From contig JAGPNK010000006.1 of the NCBI GenBank assembly GCA_020746835.1, positions 1,798,001-1,862,000 of the forward strand: a stretch of DNA of 64,000 nucleotides. Direction: 5' to 3'. This DNA comes from Stachybotrys elegans (taxonomy: Eukaryota; Ascomycota; Sordariomycetes; Hypocreales; Stachybotryaceae). The position numbers and the translations under genes are program-made. The notes beneath the pieces are model-generated. The model saw only the letters and a list, made by a program, of their open reading frames with translations, did no database searches and was not told the DNA's origin. Shown piece after piece: positions 23,876-34,718 of the stretch (positions are counted from its first letter, which is position 1; every line of letters begins with the position of its first letter).

Positions 23876-26800
23876 GTAGCACAGGGTTGCGTTGAGGGGA
23901 AGAGAGGACCAGGGAGGACGGCCGCCCAGGACCTAATTATAAGTCAGTCTTTCCAGCTCGTTGCGGGCATGAGGAGAGGTTGGCAGCGAATGCACATCAA
24001 CCAATTCAGAACCATGGTTACGCCGGCATGGGGCTGGCATGCACGAGTGGCATGGTACAGATATGGAGGAGGGAAGGCATAGCAAGCATGCTGTGCAGAT
24101 TTCGCTTGCACGCTTGCTCGCTTCGCGGTTCTGGTGGCTCTGGCACTTGCGGAATCACTTGCTCTCTCAATGCCGGTGGTGTGCGTGTGGGTGCGTCCCT
24201 GTCACTCCGAGCAACGATAGCGGCAGTCGCCCACTGGTTCCTGGGCCGCATCAAGACAAGATTGGAAAGATGGGCAGGCAATCCTAGGCTGGTGACTGGC
24301 ACTACCAACAGGTGCCGCCGTAGTGGGGGAAGAGGAAGACGATTCGGCATCTCCTGGTGGCCATGCGACAAGACGAGGCCGTGATTGGGCAGATGATCGA
24401 GATGTTGGCTGGGCCATGCCACTGTGGCTTACTCGACGGTCCAGATGACACCAGATAGTTCCAGCAGGGATAGACGGAGAGAAGAGAGAAAAATACCTGT
24501 GTGTGTGTGCCTGAGTCGGATTCATCACGGGATTGGGAACGTGAGAGGATTTCGGATCCATGTGGATGTGGAAGGGAGGTGATGGAAGGAGACGGAGATG
24601 TGAAAGAGCCCGGGGAGATGCGCACAGGCCAATGTTGCCGGCGCAGATACAGAATTAGCACAGACTGCATGGACAGGTATCCGTAGGAGGTACTCGGTAG
24701 TTGTGAGGGGGCATCGAATCAATCAAGAAGCAAACGGAGGAAGTCGACACTCACCTCACTGTCTGGCCGTTCTGCTTTGCAGGACGTAGCTTCTCCATCC
24801 TTGAACTAACTGTGGAAGGTGGGCCAGAGCTGGATTGGCGGGCGGGAAGGCACCGACCGGAGTGGGAGAAGCGCGCAGGAGCCATTCCCCACACAACCGT
24901 GACCGAGGAAGGAGTCCCTGTCGAGCAGCGTGATGAGACCTCTGATTGGCTCGTCCCTTGCACAATCTGTGCCATGAGCTCGCCAATCACGGGCCGTCGT
25001 CGACCTCGGCGCTACCACGCCGCCTGTCATTGAACGTCGCCGGGCTCCTGCCCCGCCCACGACCCAAACCAGCCAGCCCAACCACATATCTGGATTGCCC
25101 GCTTGGCTCACCGTCGATTTTTCGACTCTCTAGAGCCCAGCCCAACCTTGCCGACAGGAATATTCGCCTCACTCGGTGTAGGCGATTGAACCGTACCGCG
25201 CGCTGTATGTATGAGCAACCGCTCTGGGATTGGCCCCCCCCGCCCTCAGATCCGTGGCGAACACAAGCACCTGTGTGTGGGTAGCTGCTTGTCTTGGTGG
25301 TGTTGATGCGCATTCGAGGATGCTGTTCTCGGCCAGCGTCCAGCGAGTAATGTGTGCGTCCCACCCTCCCACCCTCCCACTAGCCTTCTTCCCTGTCTGT
25401 AAGGTACCAGGTCCCTGTCTTCACACTCACGCTTTCTTAGAGGTCGGGTCGCCTGCGCTCTGCTGTGCGACCTGGCGGCTGCAGTCTCCGCAACTACAAG
25501 TCAAGTCAGTCATGCGAGCCACAAGGAGCCGGGACAGACCTGGGGCGACCGACCGACCAACTGGCCGTGCATGCATAAGTTGCGTTGGAAAGAGAAAAAA
25601 GAAGACACACACACACAAAAAAGAGAGACATGGGCATGGGCATGGATGGGCATGCGACGTGGGCGTGGCATCATCGGGAGACGGGACAACGAATCATGGC
25701 CGCCACCTGGCTGACATGGCAATTTGCAGTGCCCGTTTGCATTTCCACGAGACCCAGATCGCCCAAAGCACTGCCATGCTGCTCGCCTCGCTTCTCAACC
25801 TCGTCCGTCACCAGGACCAGAAGACCTCACCGCCGACAGCTCGCCCAGCCGCTCCAGCCCGCTTGATAGGTTGGCGTCGAAAGCGAGCCAGAGCCATGTG
25901 CACGAGGTCCAATCTGCCAACACTAATCACAGGCCCTTGGCTCTCGTCAATTCGTCCATTGCCCTGTTTCGCCCTCGCCTCGTTCGGGTCTACTGCACGC
26001 GCAACCGCCCATCCGCATCCACTCGCGCATGGGCTCCTGTGGCTTGCTCAACGACCGATATGGGGTGGGGAGGGGAACTTCCCTGGGCCATGCATGGTCT
26101 TGGCTTAGCTGCCGGTCCGTATCCGTTGCTCAAATCACCATCCTGCAGGGCTCTAATTTTATATGGCCTCCAACCTCGTCCAGTGACAGGCCGGCTCACA
26201 ACCACTTAGGCGCCATCTCTAACTCCGATCCATGGGCCCATCACACCCCAACCGACCGATCTTCTGCTGTCTGGGTCCCCCAAGTCCCCTAGTCCCCTGG
26301 CCTGTGTGCGGTTGCTTGTACTGTACCTAGCCCATGTCTCTCTTGTTAACGGGTGCATGTATCTCTCCCTGTGTGTGCGTATGCGTGTGCCTGCACACCC
26401 GTGTGCGTCGTCTGGTTGCTGTGTCGTCGTCTCCTTCTTGTCCCTTTTCCCACCCTCCATCTCTCCCTCACATCCATACACTCGAGTTTATACACTCTTT
26501 CTCTCCACGTACCTCTCCCCCTTCTCCTTCTACCCATTACCTAAACACCTCTCGAGTTCAGCTTCGGCTTCCCGACGAAGGCCTCGCCAACCTCCTCGTC
26601 GTCTGCCACGAGGATACAAAACTGCACGGCACAAAGCACCGGCCCACCCGCATCGGGAATCCGCAGACTCGACATCTTGCTTGCGCTTACACCAACCTCT
26701 CACACAACAGCCGCCGCGCTCGTCCTCCCCCCGTCCTCCATCTCCTCACATCTGCTCTCCCACCCTCTCACCAGGTCGCCGTGCCCTCGTATTGCGCACA

Positions 26801-27249
26801 GCAGCCGAGACATACGCAACGCTCAGCCGTCTCTTCCCGATAAGACCAGTCCCCGCGAAGCAACCTCCCGCGCGCGCATTTCGGGATTGACTTGACCTAC
26901 CATCACACTCGTTTTTCTTTGTCTTTCGGGTACTTTGGTGCTGGGATCGGCAGTGACGTGCAGTAGGGCGCATCATCCGGGAGCGAGCAGCAGAGTCACC
27001 TTCTTTGTGATGGTTGACGCTTGAAGATCGCACATCTCCTCCATCTAACAGGTTCATCTAGCAAAGAACCCCCGGCTAGATTGAACATATTCCTTGGACA
27101 ACGTCGTGGCACGGTGCGCGTACCGTCCCACCGACCTTGTCTTACTCCAGCAACCGGGGACGACTTTTCTCTTGCGGCCTTCCGATTCAACGACGTATCG
27201 CCGTTTCTGGTAGCCGGTCCAAGGCATTGACAGGATATCAACCCCAATC

Positions 27250-30200
27250 ATGTCCACCCCCTCCATCAGCCGCCCCATGACGGTGGGCTCTGGGAGGTCG
27301 CAGACATCGAGGCCAGCCCAGGAAAAAGAATACAACGCCATGCCTCCAGTCAAGAACCTCAGGTTCTTCGATCCCTGTGCAGCTACTGCCTCCATGTTTT
27401 TATATGCCCAGGGCTCCTCGGTCGTATGCTGCCATCACGACACGCTGACCATCGAAAGGAGATTCTCAAGGCATTCCGACGAGGTCCAGCTTTTGGCAGT
27501 CGATAATCAGAGCGAGGTCGGCGGCGGTAGATTTGTGGTCAGCTACGATGCCGGCCAGACTGCGATTGTGTGGGATCTCATGACTGGCGATGAAGTGGCC
27601 CGTTTCGCGTCTTACGAACACTTGACCGTTGCGGCATGGATGCGCAACGGAAATGTTGCTTTTGGTACGTTTGAATGAATCGAACTTGAAATCGTATTCT
27701 AACCTTTTTACCAGGAAATACTCAAGGCAGCATTATTCTATTCGAACCCACCACCTCTGAGCATATTTCATCAAGGACAATAGATCAAATCGCCGTTACA
27801 GCCCTCGCGCCCTCTTCAGATTGCCGAACCTTTGCAATCGGGTAAGTCTTGAGCTCAGCCGATCCCATAGAACATGAAGCTGAATCTCAACCAGTTATCA
27901 AAATGGCTCTCTATTGATTGCTACCCTCCAACCTCGCTTTACCATTCTACATAACCTAACCACGCAACGGGCTCCCTCACCCATAGTGAACCTGGCGTGG
28001 CATGCGTCCTCCTCGCGCCAGAAGTCTGACATGCTTGCTGTGCAGACGCACGATGGCGATCTCCGCGTGTGGAGCGTGGCCAAGTCACACAGCGCTGAAG
28101 ACCCGGCCAAGGTGGTCAGGCTACTCAAGAGGAGGGAAACCTTGGTGGAAGGACCCAACTGGATGGGATGGTCCAAGAATGGCCGTATTATTCAGTTTTC
28201 TGACTCGTGAGTCAACCATCACCAACGCATACGCGCGCGCTTAATATCACAAACATGGCTGACACACCACCTAGTGAGACGCTCTCCTGGGACGTTCGCA
28301 CCAAGCACGTCACCTTCGATTCTATCCCGACCTTGGAGCATGTGAAGGGCGTGGCCGTCTATGGCCCCGGCGCAAGCCTCTTCACCCTTGGCCCCAACGC
28401 CACCGTCCAGCAGTTTGACCTCAACTCTCCTGCCATTATGGTGGCCAATGTCCAGCACCCTGTCAACTTGCTGCCCCCTTCGCCTCCCAACTCTATTGAA
28501 GAGCCAAGTGACAGGTCCATCACAACCATCCACACCTCCGAGTCGGAAGCTAGCTCCATCCCCATCGAGAACGGAATCTCGGAAAGCGACGATGACCACT
28601 TATCTCCCTTTGCCCGTCTCGCCCGACAGCAACCACATGATTCCGGCAACGAGCAGTATGAGTCTGGCAGCCAGGCTTCTAGCCATAGTGGTCTTTCGGC
28701 TCATTCCAAGTCTTCCGCAGGCTCCCGCACGCCCAGGCCGCCCTGCAGGCTCCTTGGTGTCGCACAGCAGGTCGGAGAACACCTACATCTCGGCTGGAAC
28801 TTCCATGAAGTCTTCGACCATCGGCAAGCGAGAGATGGACAACTATTCTATGGGCTATTCCGTTGGCACCACCAGCGTCTCCTCCTTGGCCTCCTCCTCT
28901 CGCCCCAGACACAGGCCTTCTCGTCTCCGACATGAAGTTCCTCGCAGCCCCGACGACAACAAGGTCCACGATCTCTTCAAGTTCACCCGCACTCGCTTGA
29001 CGGACATTCCGTATAAAGCACCAATCAATAGCAGCAACGCACGCCTGACCAACGATGATCTGAGACGACAGATGCTTAGCACGATATTCGGATGGAATAA
29101 GGAAGTTGAGGATCTTATCCGGGATGAGATGAGTCGACACCCTGCCGGATCGACAAGTCGAATTCTCTTGTCCAAGTGGCTTGGCGACATTGACGACGAC
29201 ATCATGAATGGAAGTGCCGCCAACATGACTTCTTCCGACTGGATGCTTTTGGCCTTGAGCGGCATCGGTGGCCACAGTTCCCAGCAGAAACTCGGACGTG
29301 TATACGTCCAGCGACTGTTGGAGAGTGGCGATGTGCATGTCGCCGTGACAATCATGTTGGGCATGGGAGATCACAACGATGCCATTGAGATCTACGTCTC
29401 CCACCGTCGCTACATGGAGGCTTTGATCCTTGCTTGCGTGGCATTCCCCAGCGTTTGGGAGCGCCAGGCTGCCATTATCAGGAAATGGGGTGAGTGGGCT
29501 GTACAACACGGTCAGCAGCAGCTGGCTATCCGCTGCTTCGCCTGTACTGGCCAGGAGTCGACTGAGCCCTGGACGTCTCCGTCCGCCGCTCAGCTCAGCT
29601 TCCAGAGCATCACGCCCAATATTCCCGAGGTCTTAAGTCCTCCCCTTTCCCCTCCTGGTATCCAGCGCGGCCCCCAACGAAGCATTGCCAAGTCTTCCGC
29701 CCTGAAGCTCATCACCTCGTTTGGAGAACACGACAAGAAGGCCAAGTTCTACTCAGGTGACGGTGGCCAGACTCCCATTGCAGCTGGTGTAACCCCCATC
29801 GCCGACTCTGCCATTTCACCCGGGGGAACCTACGATACTGCCACGGCCTTCCTCCGACCGTCGAGCAACAGCAGGTTCAACACGCCCACCTCCGCCCGCC
29901 CCAGCTATGGCCGCAAGCGTCTTCCCTCGATTGGCGAGATTCCCTCTGATCTCAACCGATTGGCCGTGAAATCCACGGAGCCCCCAACGCCACCTGTCGA
30001 CCTTTCGAATAACCGCGACATCCAGAGACAAAAGACCCCCATTGAGCCTGACAACATGGCGGTTGGAATTGGTCTTCTCCGTGCTTCGACTGCCAGCCCA
30101 ATGATGATGCGCGATCAATTTCAGCGCGTGGTCCGGAATCCCGATGGAGAAAGACCTCCCTCTCCTGATCACGGTATTCTCGCCAGGCTCGAGCAGGCCA

Positions 30201-32332
30201 AATCCAAGCATCGCAACGGCTCTCGAGACCGTATTCCCCACGGCGTGAACCTGCAACTCCGCGGTCTGGTGCAACCCGAAATCAACGACATCACGTCCCC
30301 GGAACAGTCTCTCGCTTCTTCTTCTCGCTATCACTGGCCATCGCGACGACGTGGCCCCAGCTCAGTCGCCGGCTCAATTACCTCGAATTCGAGTGCAGGA
30401 CGCAGCCTCAGGAACCCCGGCAAGAACGACTACATTCACAGTCTCGAAACCGCCCAGCATTATTCCAAGAGGTCCCGAAGCCGACACGCCAGCGCAGACA
30501 GAGCGAGAGATGGTTCTCGCGGCCGCCCAGGTAGCCGAGAGAGGAAAAACATGTCCCGTGAGGCATCTGAGGAGCGTGGCCGTAACCAATCACGCAACTG
30601 GAACAAGCCTAAGCGATCGCCGACATCGCCTATCCCAATGTCCCCAGAGGATCTCGCCAATCTGACCACTCCGAGGTATTCTGAGGCCGGCGAGCCAAGC
30701 ACCGTGAGGAAAGTAAGTGGAAAATCCAAGGCAGTTGGAAGCCGCAACTCTAGCCGTGGTAGCCGTCGCCGAAGCCCTGACTCAAGGCCTCGACCTCCGG
30801 CTCTCGAGATTCGCGGTCGAAGCCAAGGCCGAGAGGGGTCTTACCAGAGATCACCTTCTTCACCTCTGCCCAGCTCTGCTGTTGCTCTTCACTACCAGGG
30901 ATCCGAGGATGAGGAAGACTTCCAAAAGGCCATGCTGGCGCAGGAAGAGTTCAGAGCCAAGCACAGCAGGAGCGCTGGTAGAGTTCTCAACTCGCCTGTT
31001 GTGGGGAAGCGGGAGAGAGCCGACAGTCTGCGACACGACTATGGCGACGTGTCAGATGAACTTTCTGCCATGGATCTGCATAGGCGAACTGCATCGACTG
31101 AGCATGCTGGCGATCTGAGAAGGATGAAGGACGAACGACAGCGCAAGAAGGAGCTGGCTGCCAGGGAGCTCGAGGAGAGGCGCAAGTCCCTTGCCAAACG
31201 CCCGCAAGCGCCTCAGATCCCCCACCCCACGGAGATCTCTCCACGATTCCCTCGGGTGGCTGTCGAGACCTCGGAGCCCAAATCCCAAGACTTGTATCCT
31301 CGCAGCGCCACAGAGCCCCCCAGGAGCATGTACGCCAGGAACGGCCCCACCATCGGTCTTCCTGCTACCCCGAAGGCGATGAGACTCATCAGAGATGCTG
31401 AGCGCAGCAAGCCCGGCCGTGAGGCAGACAGGGAAGCACCTGAAGTTCCTCTCATCCCCAGAACATTTGCAGAGCGACACTCTGCGGAGAACTCTCCCGC
31501 CAAGGAGCAACCCAGGGAATATTCACAGCCTGAGCCGGAGCCGCAGCAGCAGCAGCATCATCATCAGCAGCCTCAACTGCAACAACCCGACGCTGGTCTT
31601 TTGACTTTGCTACCGTCGACAGTATACCAGCCTCCCACACGGCCTGCGATTCCCCGAAGCATGTCTGCTCCCATCCCGGACGAACCCAGTCCTACCAAGT
31701 ACTATGGGCGCAAGGGCAGCACCAGCGAGATTCGGGGTATCGATGAAGTCTTGGGGGGTGAGCGACGCAGGTCGCACGAGGAGAAGCTACCCCCTCCTCC
31801 GCCGCCACCACCTGCCCCTCCAGTTCTTAAGGAGCTTCAACACCTCGCAATCCCTCCTCCCCCTCCTCCAGCACCCCTGCCGCACACGCGTCCTTCAAAT
31901 GGCTCTGGCGCCATCGGCTCAGGCATGATCGAGATCGTGATGGATGATGATGAGCCGGCACCTGTCGTAGCGGTAGCGGCCCCCAACGATGGAATGGTCC
32001 CTGTGATTGCTCCTCCTGTCCCCTCCCAGCGTGGCCATGCTAGAGGTCGCAGCATTGGCAGCGAGGGCGGTTTCGCTGGCCGAATCTCCAAGGCCACCGA
32101 GCGCCTCCGCTCAGCTAGCCGAGGCCGAAAGGACGGTCAACGAACCGTGTGGTCGCCTCCCGCCGAGGCCCCGTACGAGAGCATCCCCACCCCGCAAGCA
32201 TATCAGCTCAAGTCGCCGGCGAACAGCGTACCTCCACCTGTCATGTACGACCGAGATGTGGTGCGCTCACCCATCGATTCCAAGGGCAGCAAGCACATGT
32301 CGACAGGTCTGCACAGGAGCGAGATGATCTGA
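27250..32332 (+). CDS. Large WD40 / alpha-solenoid / polyproline protein with an apparent +1 frame change
   Basis: Exons 27,250-27,664, 27,715-27,841, 27,895-28,206 and 28,275-32,332 join in phase. Within the last exon the frame changes by +1 near 28,732-28,738 (CCC-AGG-C). Allowing that single-base shift gives 1,636 aa. Residues about 30-360 carry WD-like strands ending in VWD, LRVWS and LSWD, i.e. a beta-propeller. Residues about 510-715 are helical, with repeated units such as GDVHVAVTIMLGMGDHNDAI and EAL, resembling the solenoids that follow propellers in Gemin5- or coat-type proteins. The rest is disordered and Arg/Ser-rich with RSRS-like runs and a coiled segment (KDERQRKKELAARELEERRK). 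Near residue 1,455-1,490 are polyproline tracts of formin/WASP style. The function is unknown; a scaffold role is inferred. An intron at 28,656-28,767 (GTATGA, CACAG, 112 nt) would also restore frame (1,599 aa), but lacks a clear branch site. Confidence 0.8.
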
Positions 32333-33922
32333 GCGTCTTTGCTTCGGTCGGCCGATGATTTTTTCTACGTCTTATTCAATCGCATATCCTTTCATGCATG
32401 GCGATAGGCGTTGGTTCTGTTCATTCGTTGAGGTATGAATACGATAAATACCAGACTATCTCATGCTGCGCATGTCTCGGCGCATACGTCAGTCATGATA
32501 ACAAGAAACAAATACCAGAAATGGCGCTCTTGAGCCATGGTTTCTGCAAAAGGCTGTCATGCCTTTGATCTAATTTCTTTTCTCTCTTTTTCTATTATTT
32601 TGCTTCAACTTTCTTTACCACTCGTCATTGATTGCTTTCTGCGATTGCGCGTTTCGTTTCTTCACAGCAGACTTTGTTTCTTCTTTTTGTCTCACATCCT
32701 ATCATGTCATTGTCATCTTTTCTTTTTTATTTCTTTTTTACTTGATGTCCCGCAGACTATGCACAAGGACCGAACTCGACACCGAGGAGCGTTTTGTAGT
32801 AGTGATGGAGAAAGAAACATTCTTAGTTTTATGACTCATGACAAAGGGCAGGGCGGACGGGAAAAGACGACGGCAAACGAACACAGAGGCGGAAAGGGAC
32901 GAAGCACCGCCGAAAAGAGACAGGATGGATGCTATTATACAATGCTGCCTCGCGGCAACTTTGTCTGGAACTACTACTGCTACCAACAAGAATCACCACC
33001 ACTACTGTCTTCACAAACGACTGGAAGAAGGAAGAAATACGGTTTACCCATAGGGGAAAACGGGGTGTATTTTGTGTGCGCTGAGAAAGATACGAGAAGA
33101 GAGAAGACTTATGGATTGTTCCTTTTCATTTCCTTTTTGGTCTGATGGTATACTTTTGTCGTAGATAGTAATTAACATGCTGTTTGGGATGAGAGACAAA
33201 TGACCCAATGATAAAGTACCTAAAGTGTGAATAGCTTCATGTGATGGTCATCACAACCCCCTTCACGGTTCGAACTCATGGTTCGAATAATTAACAGCCG
33301 ACGTGACTTTCAGCAATATACTAATCCGTAACAAGCAGAATCATGGTAGAAGGAGAAAAAGAAGAAGAGAGAAAAAAAAAGAAGAGTCAAAAAGCAAAAA
33401 ATGATGTTGACTTCTCCATCTCGCCCAACCAACCCAAGCCCTCGGCGATCGTAATCCAGCCCGCCACGCGACGGGGGAGAGGTCTCTGCAGAGTGAAGCC
33501 TCCCTCAAGGGTCATCTCCATTGCTTAGGGTCGCCGATACAGCATCGCTAGTTACCTGAGCGAGTGCGCGACCACCGCAGCGTTCGGGCTGGGCGCCGTC
33601 CGAGGGGATCTTACGGGGTTGGATATGGCTAGGCTGAAATAAATGAGAGCCTTCACCGTTAGACCATTACAGCCGTTGAGAGGGGAGGAAATTTTAATCT
33701 ATGTACCCTATCAGACATGTTACGTAATCCTGCCTCGCTTCTCAGCTCCAACTGTACGAGGTTCGCTTCCACGAGCATCATTTCGCACAACTCCAGCCTT
33801 CCCGTTCGCTCTCTCTTCACATCTTCGCTTCTCGTGGGCAATTGAATCCCACAAGCGCCTGGGACAATGGCAATCTTCCGATCGTGAACCCATTTCGCAA
33901 CCCATACCGTTCGACGCTCAAA
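32333..33922. other. Intergenic region, WD40 gene to GPI15
   Basis: The first kilobase is probably 3' untranslated region and T-rich downstream sequence (32,570-32,760). A purine-rich tract lies at 33,345-33,400. The last 150 bases are the CT-rich leader of GPI15. The pair of GGTTCGAA motifs at 33,268-33,292 is not part of a tRNA. No gene seen. Confidence 0.55.
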
Positions 33923-34573
33923 ATGGCCCCTCGCCTACGCATACGCCGCCCATCCCCCACCACGGTCGAGTTCACCGTCACCACGCTCCCGCCATCAACA
34001 TTCGCCCTCCTTGCCCTCCGCCATATTCTCCTGCTTGTGCGTCTCATATCAGCACTAGCGGTAGTCCTCATACTGCTGCTGCGCGCCCAGCATGCCGTCG
34101 GCTCGCTCGCCTCCCCGCCGTCGCTCGTCGTCCGCACCTGGCCCTGGCATGCGCTCGAGACGCTGCGCGCTTCGCCAGTCGGTGGGCCCCTCTCCCACGC
34201 TGGCCTCTCCATGCCGCTGCCACTGCTGGTCGCTGTAGCATTCTCTGCGCTGTACGTGCTGAGTCTGCGCGTCCATGCTGAGGAGAGCCTCCTCGTCTTG
34301 CGCGGCCTGGGCGTGCAGACGAGTGAGACGGCGGGGACGTACTTGGCTAGCACGGCCACACGCTTCATACCGACGGAGAAGATACAGGACATCTATATCA
34401 ACGAGGCATTTCGCGGGTTCGAGGTCAGATATTACCTGGTAGTGGTGGTGGAGGGAGAGGAGGACCTTGTTGTCGTGTTTCCGGGGTTCCTTCCCAAGCG
34501 TCATGTAGTGGAGACGGTCTGGAGAGGTGCAAGAGAGTGCCTATATGAGCGTCGAGTAGAAGAAAAGACGTAG
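33923..34573 (+). CDS. GPI15: PIG-H / Gpi15, subunit of GPI N-acetylglucosaminyltransferase
   Basis: A single exon of 216 aa. PIG-H is a small non-catalytic subunit of the complex that transfers GlcNAc from UDP-GlcNAc to phosphatidylinositol, the first step of GPI-anchor synthesis, on the cytosolic face of the ER. Two hydrophobic segments are visible, at about residues 27-54 (FALLALRHILLLVRLISALA onward) and 92-112 (LSMPLPLLVAVAFSALYVLS). The PIG-H domain follows: LGVQTSE, then RFIPTEKIQDIYINEAFRGF, EVRYYLVVVV and VVFPGFLPKRHVVETVWRG. The ATG at 33,923 has A at -3 and G at +4; the frame is open further upstream, but only from a TTG at 33,842. The gene converges on DEG1, with 145 bp between stop codons. 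Confidence 0.9.
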   Translation: MAPRLRIRRPSPTTVEFTVTTLPPSTFALLALRHILLLVRLISALAVVLILLLRAQHAVGSLASPPSLVVRTWPWHALETLRASPVGGPLSHAGLSMPLPLLVAVAFSALYVLSLRVHAEESLLVLRGLGVQTSETAGTYLASTATRFIPTEKIQDIYINEAFRGFEVRYYLVVVVEGEEDLVVVFPGFLPKRHVVETVWRGARECLYERRVEEKT

Positions 34574-34718
34574 AGTAGATGACGTTTTTAATATCATAGC
34601 GAAGGCGTTGGGCTTCTTTCTTCACGAGCAAGGATACGACCACAGGACGGGACAGCAAAGGATGCGGTGGGCAAACGCGACATGCGCGGGTATCAAATAT
34701 ATGCTGCTATCTGTCAAA

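Larger units (their letters stand above)
15122..27249. other. 12.1-kb gene-poor region
   Basis: No intact gene could be supported. The first 1 kb is probably 3' untranslated and downstream DNA of the small gene. A CCAAT cluster and tandem hairpins lie at 17.6-18.2 kb, and reading-frame fragments that look decayed at 19.0-21.1 kb. The 19.8-22.2 kb part is visibly richer in A and T than its surroundings. The last kilobase (26.3-27.2 kb) is CT-rich and probably holds promoter and leader of the WD40 gene. Frames elsewhere look like chance. Confidence 0.6.

Noticed and set aside
25230..26108. 292-codon plus-strand frame
   Set aside because: It has low-complexity and Arg/Cys/His-rich content, no motif, and competing frames of similar quality. 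Not supported as a gene.
28656..28767. Intron with GTATGA donor and CACAG acceptor as the sole explanation of the frame change
   Set aside because: It restores frame but lacks a clear branch site, and it would remove sequence that reads as normal Ser-rich coding DNA. Kept only as an alternative.
33268..33292. Two GGTTCGAA motifs resembling a tRNA T-loop / Pol III B box
   Set aside because: No T-stem pairing, no A box at the right distance and no acceptor stem could be drawn on either strand.
33842..33922. N-terminal extension of PIG-H
   Set aside because: The open frame begins at a TTG, not an ATG. The first ATG at 33,923 has strong context.
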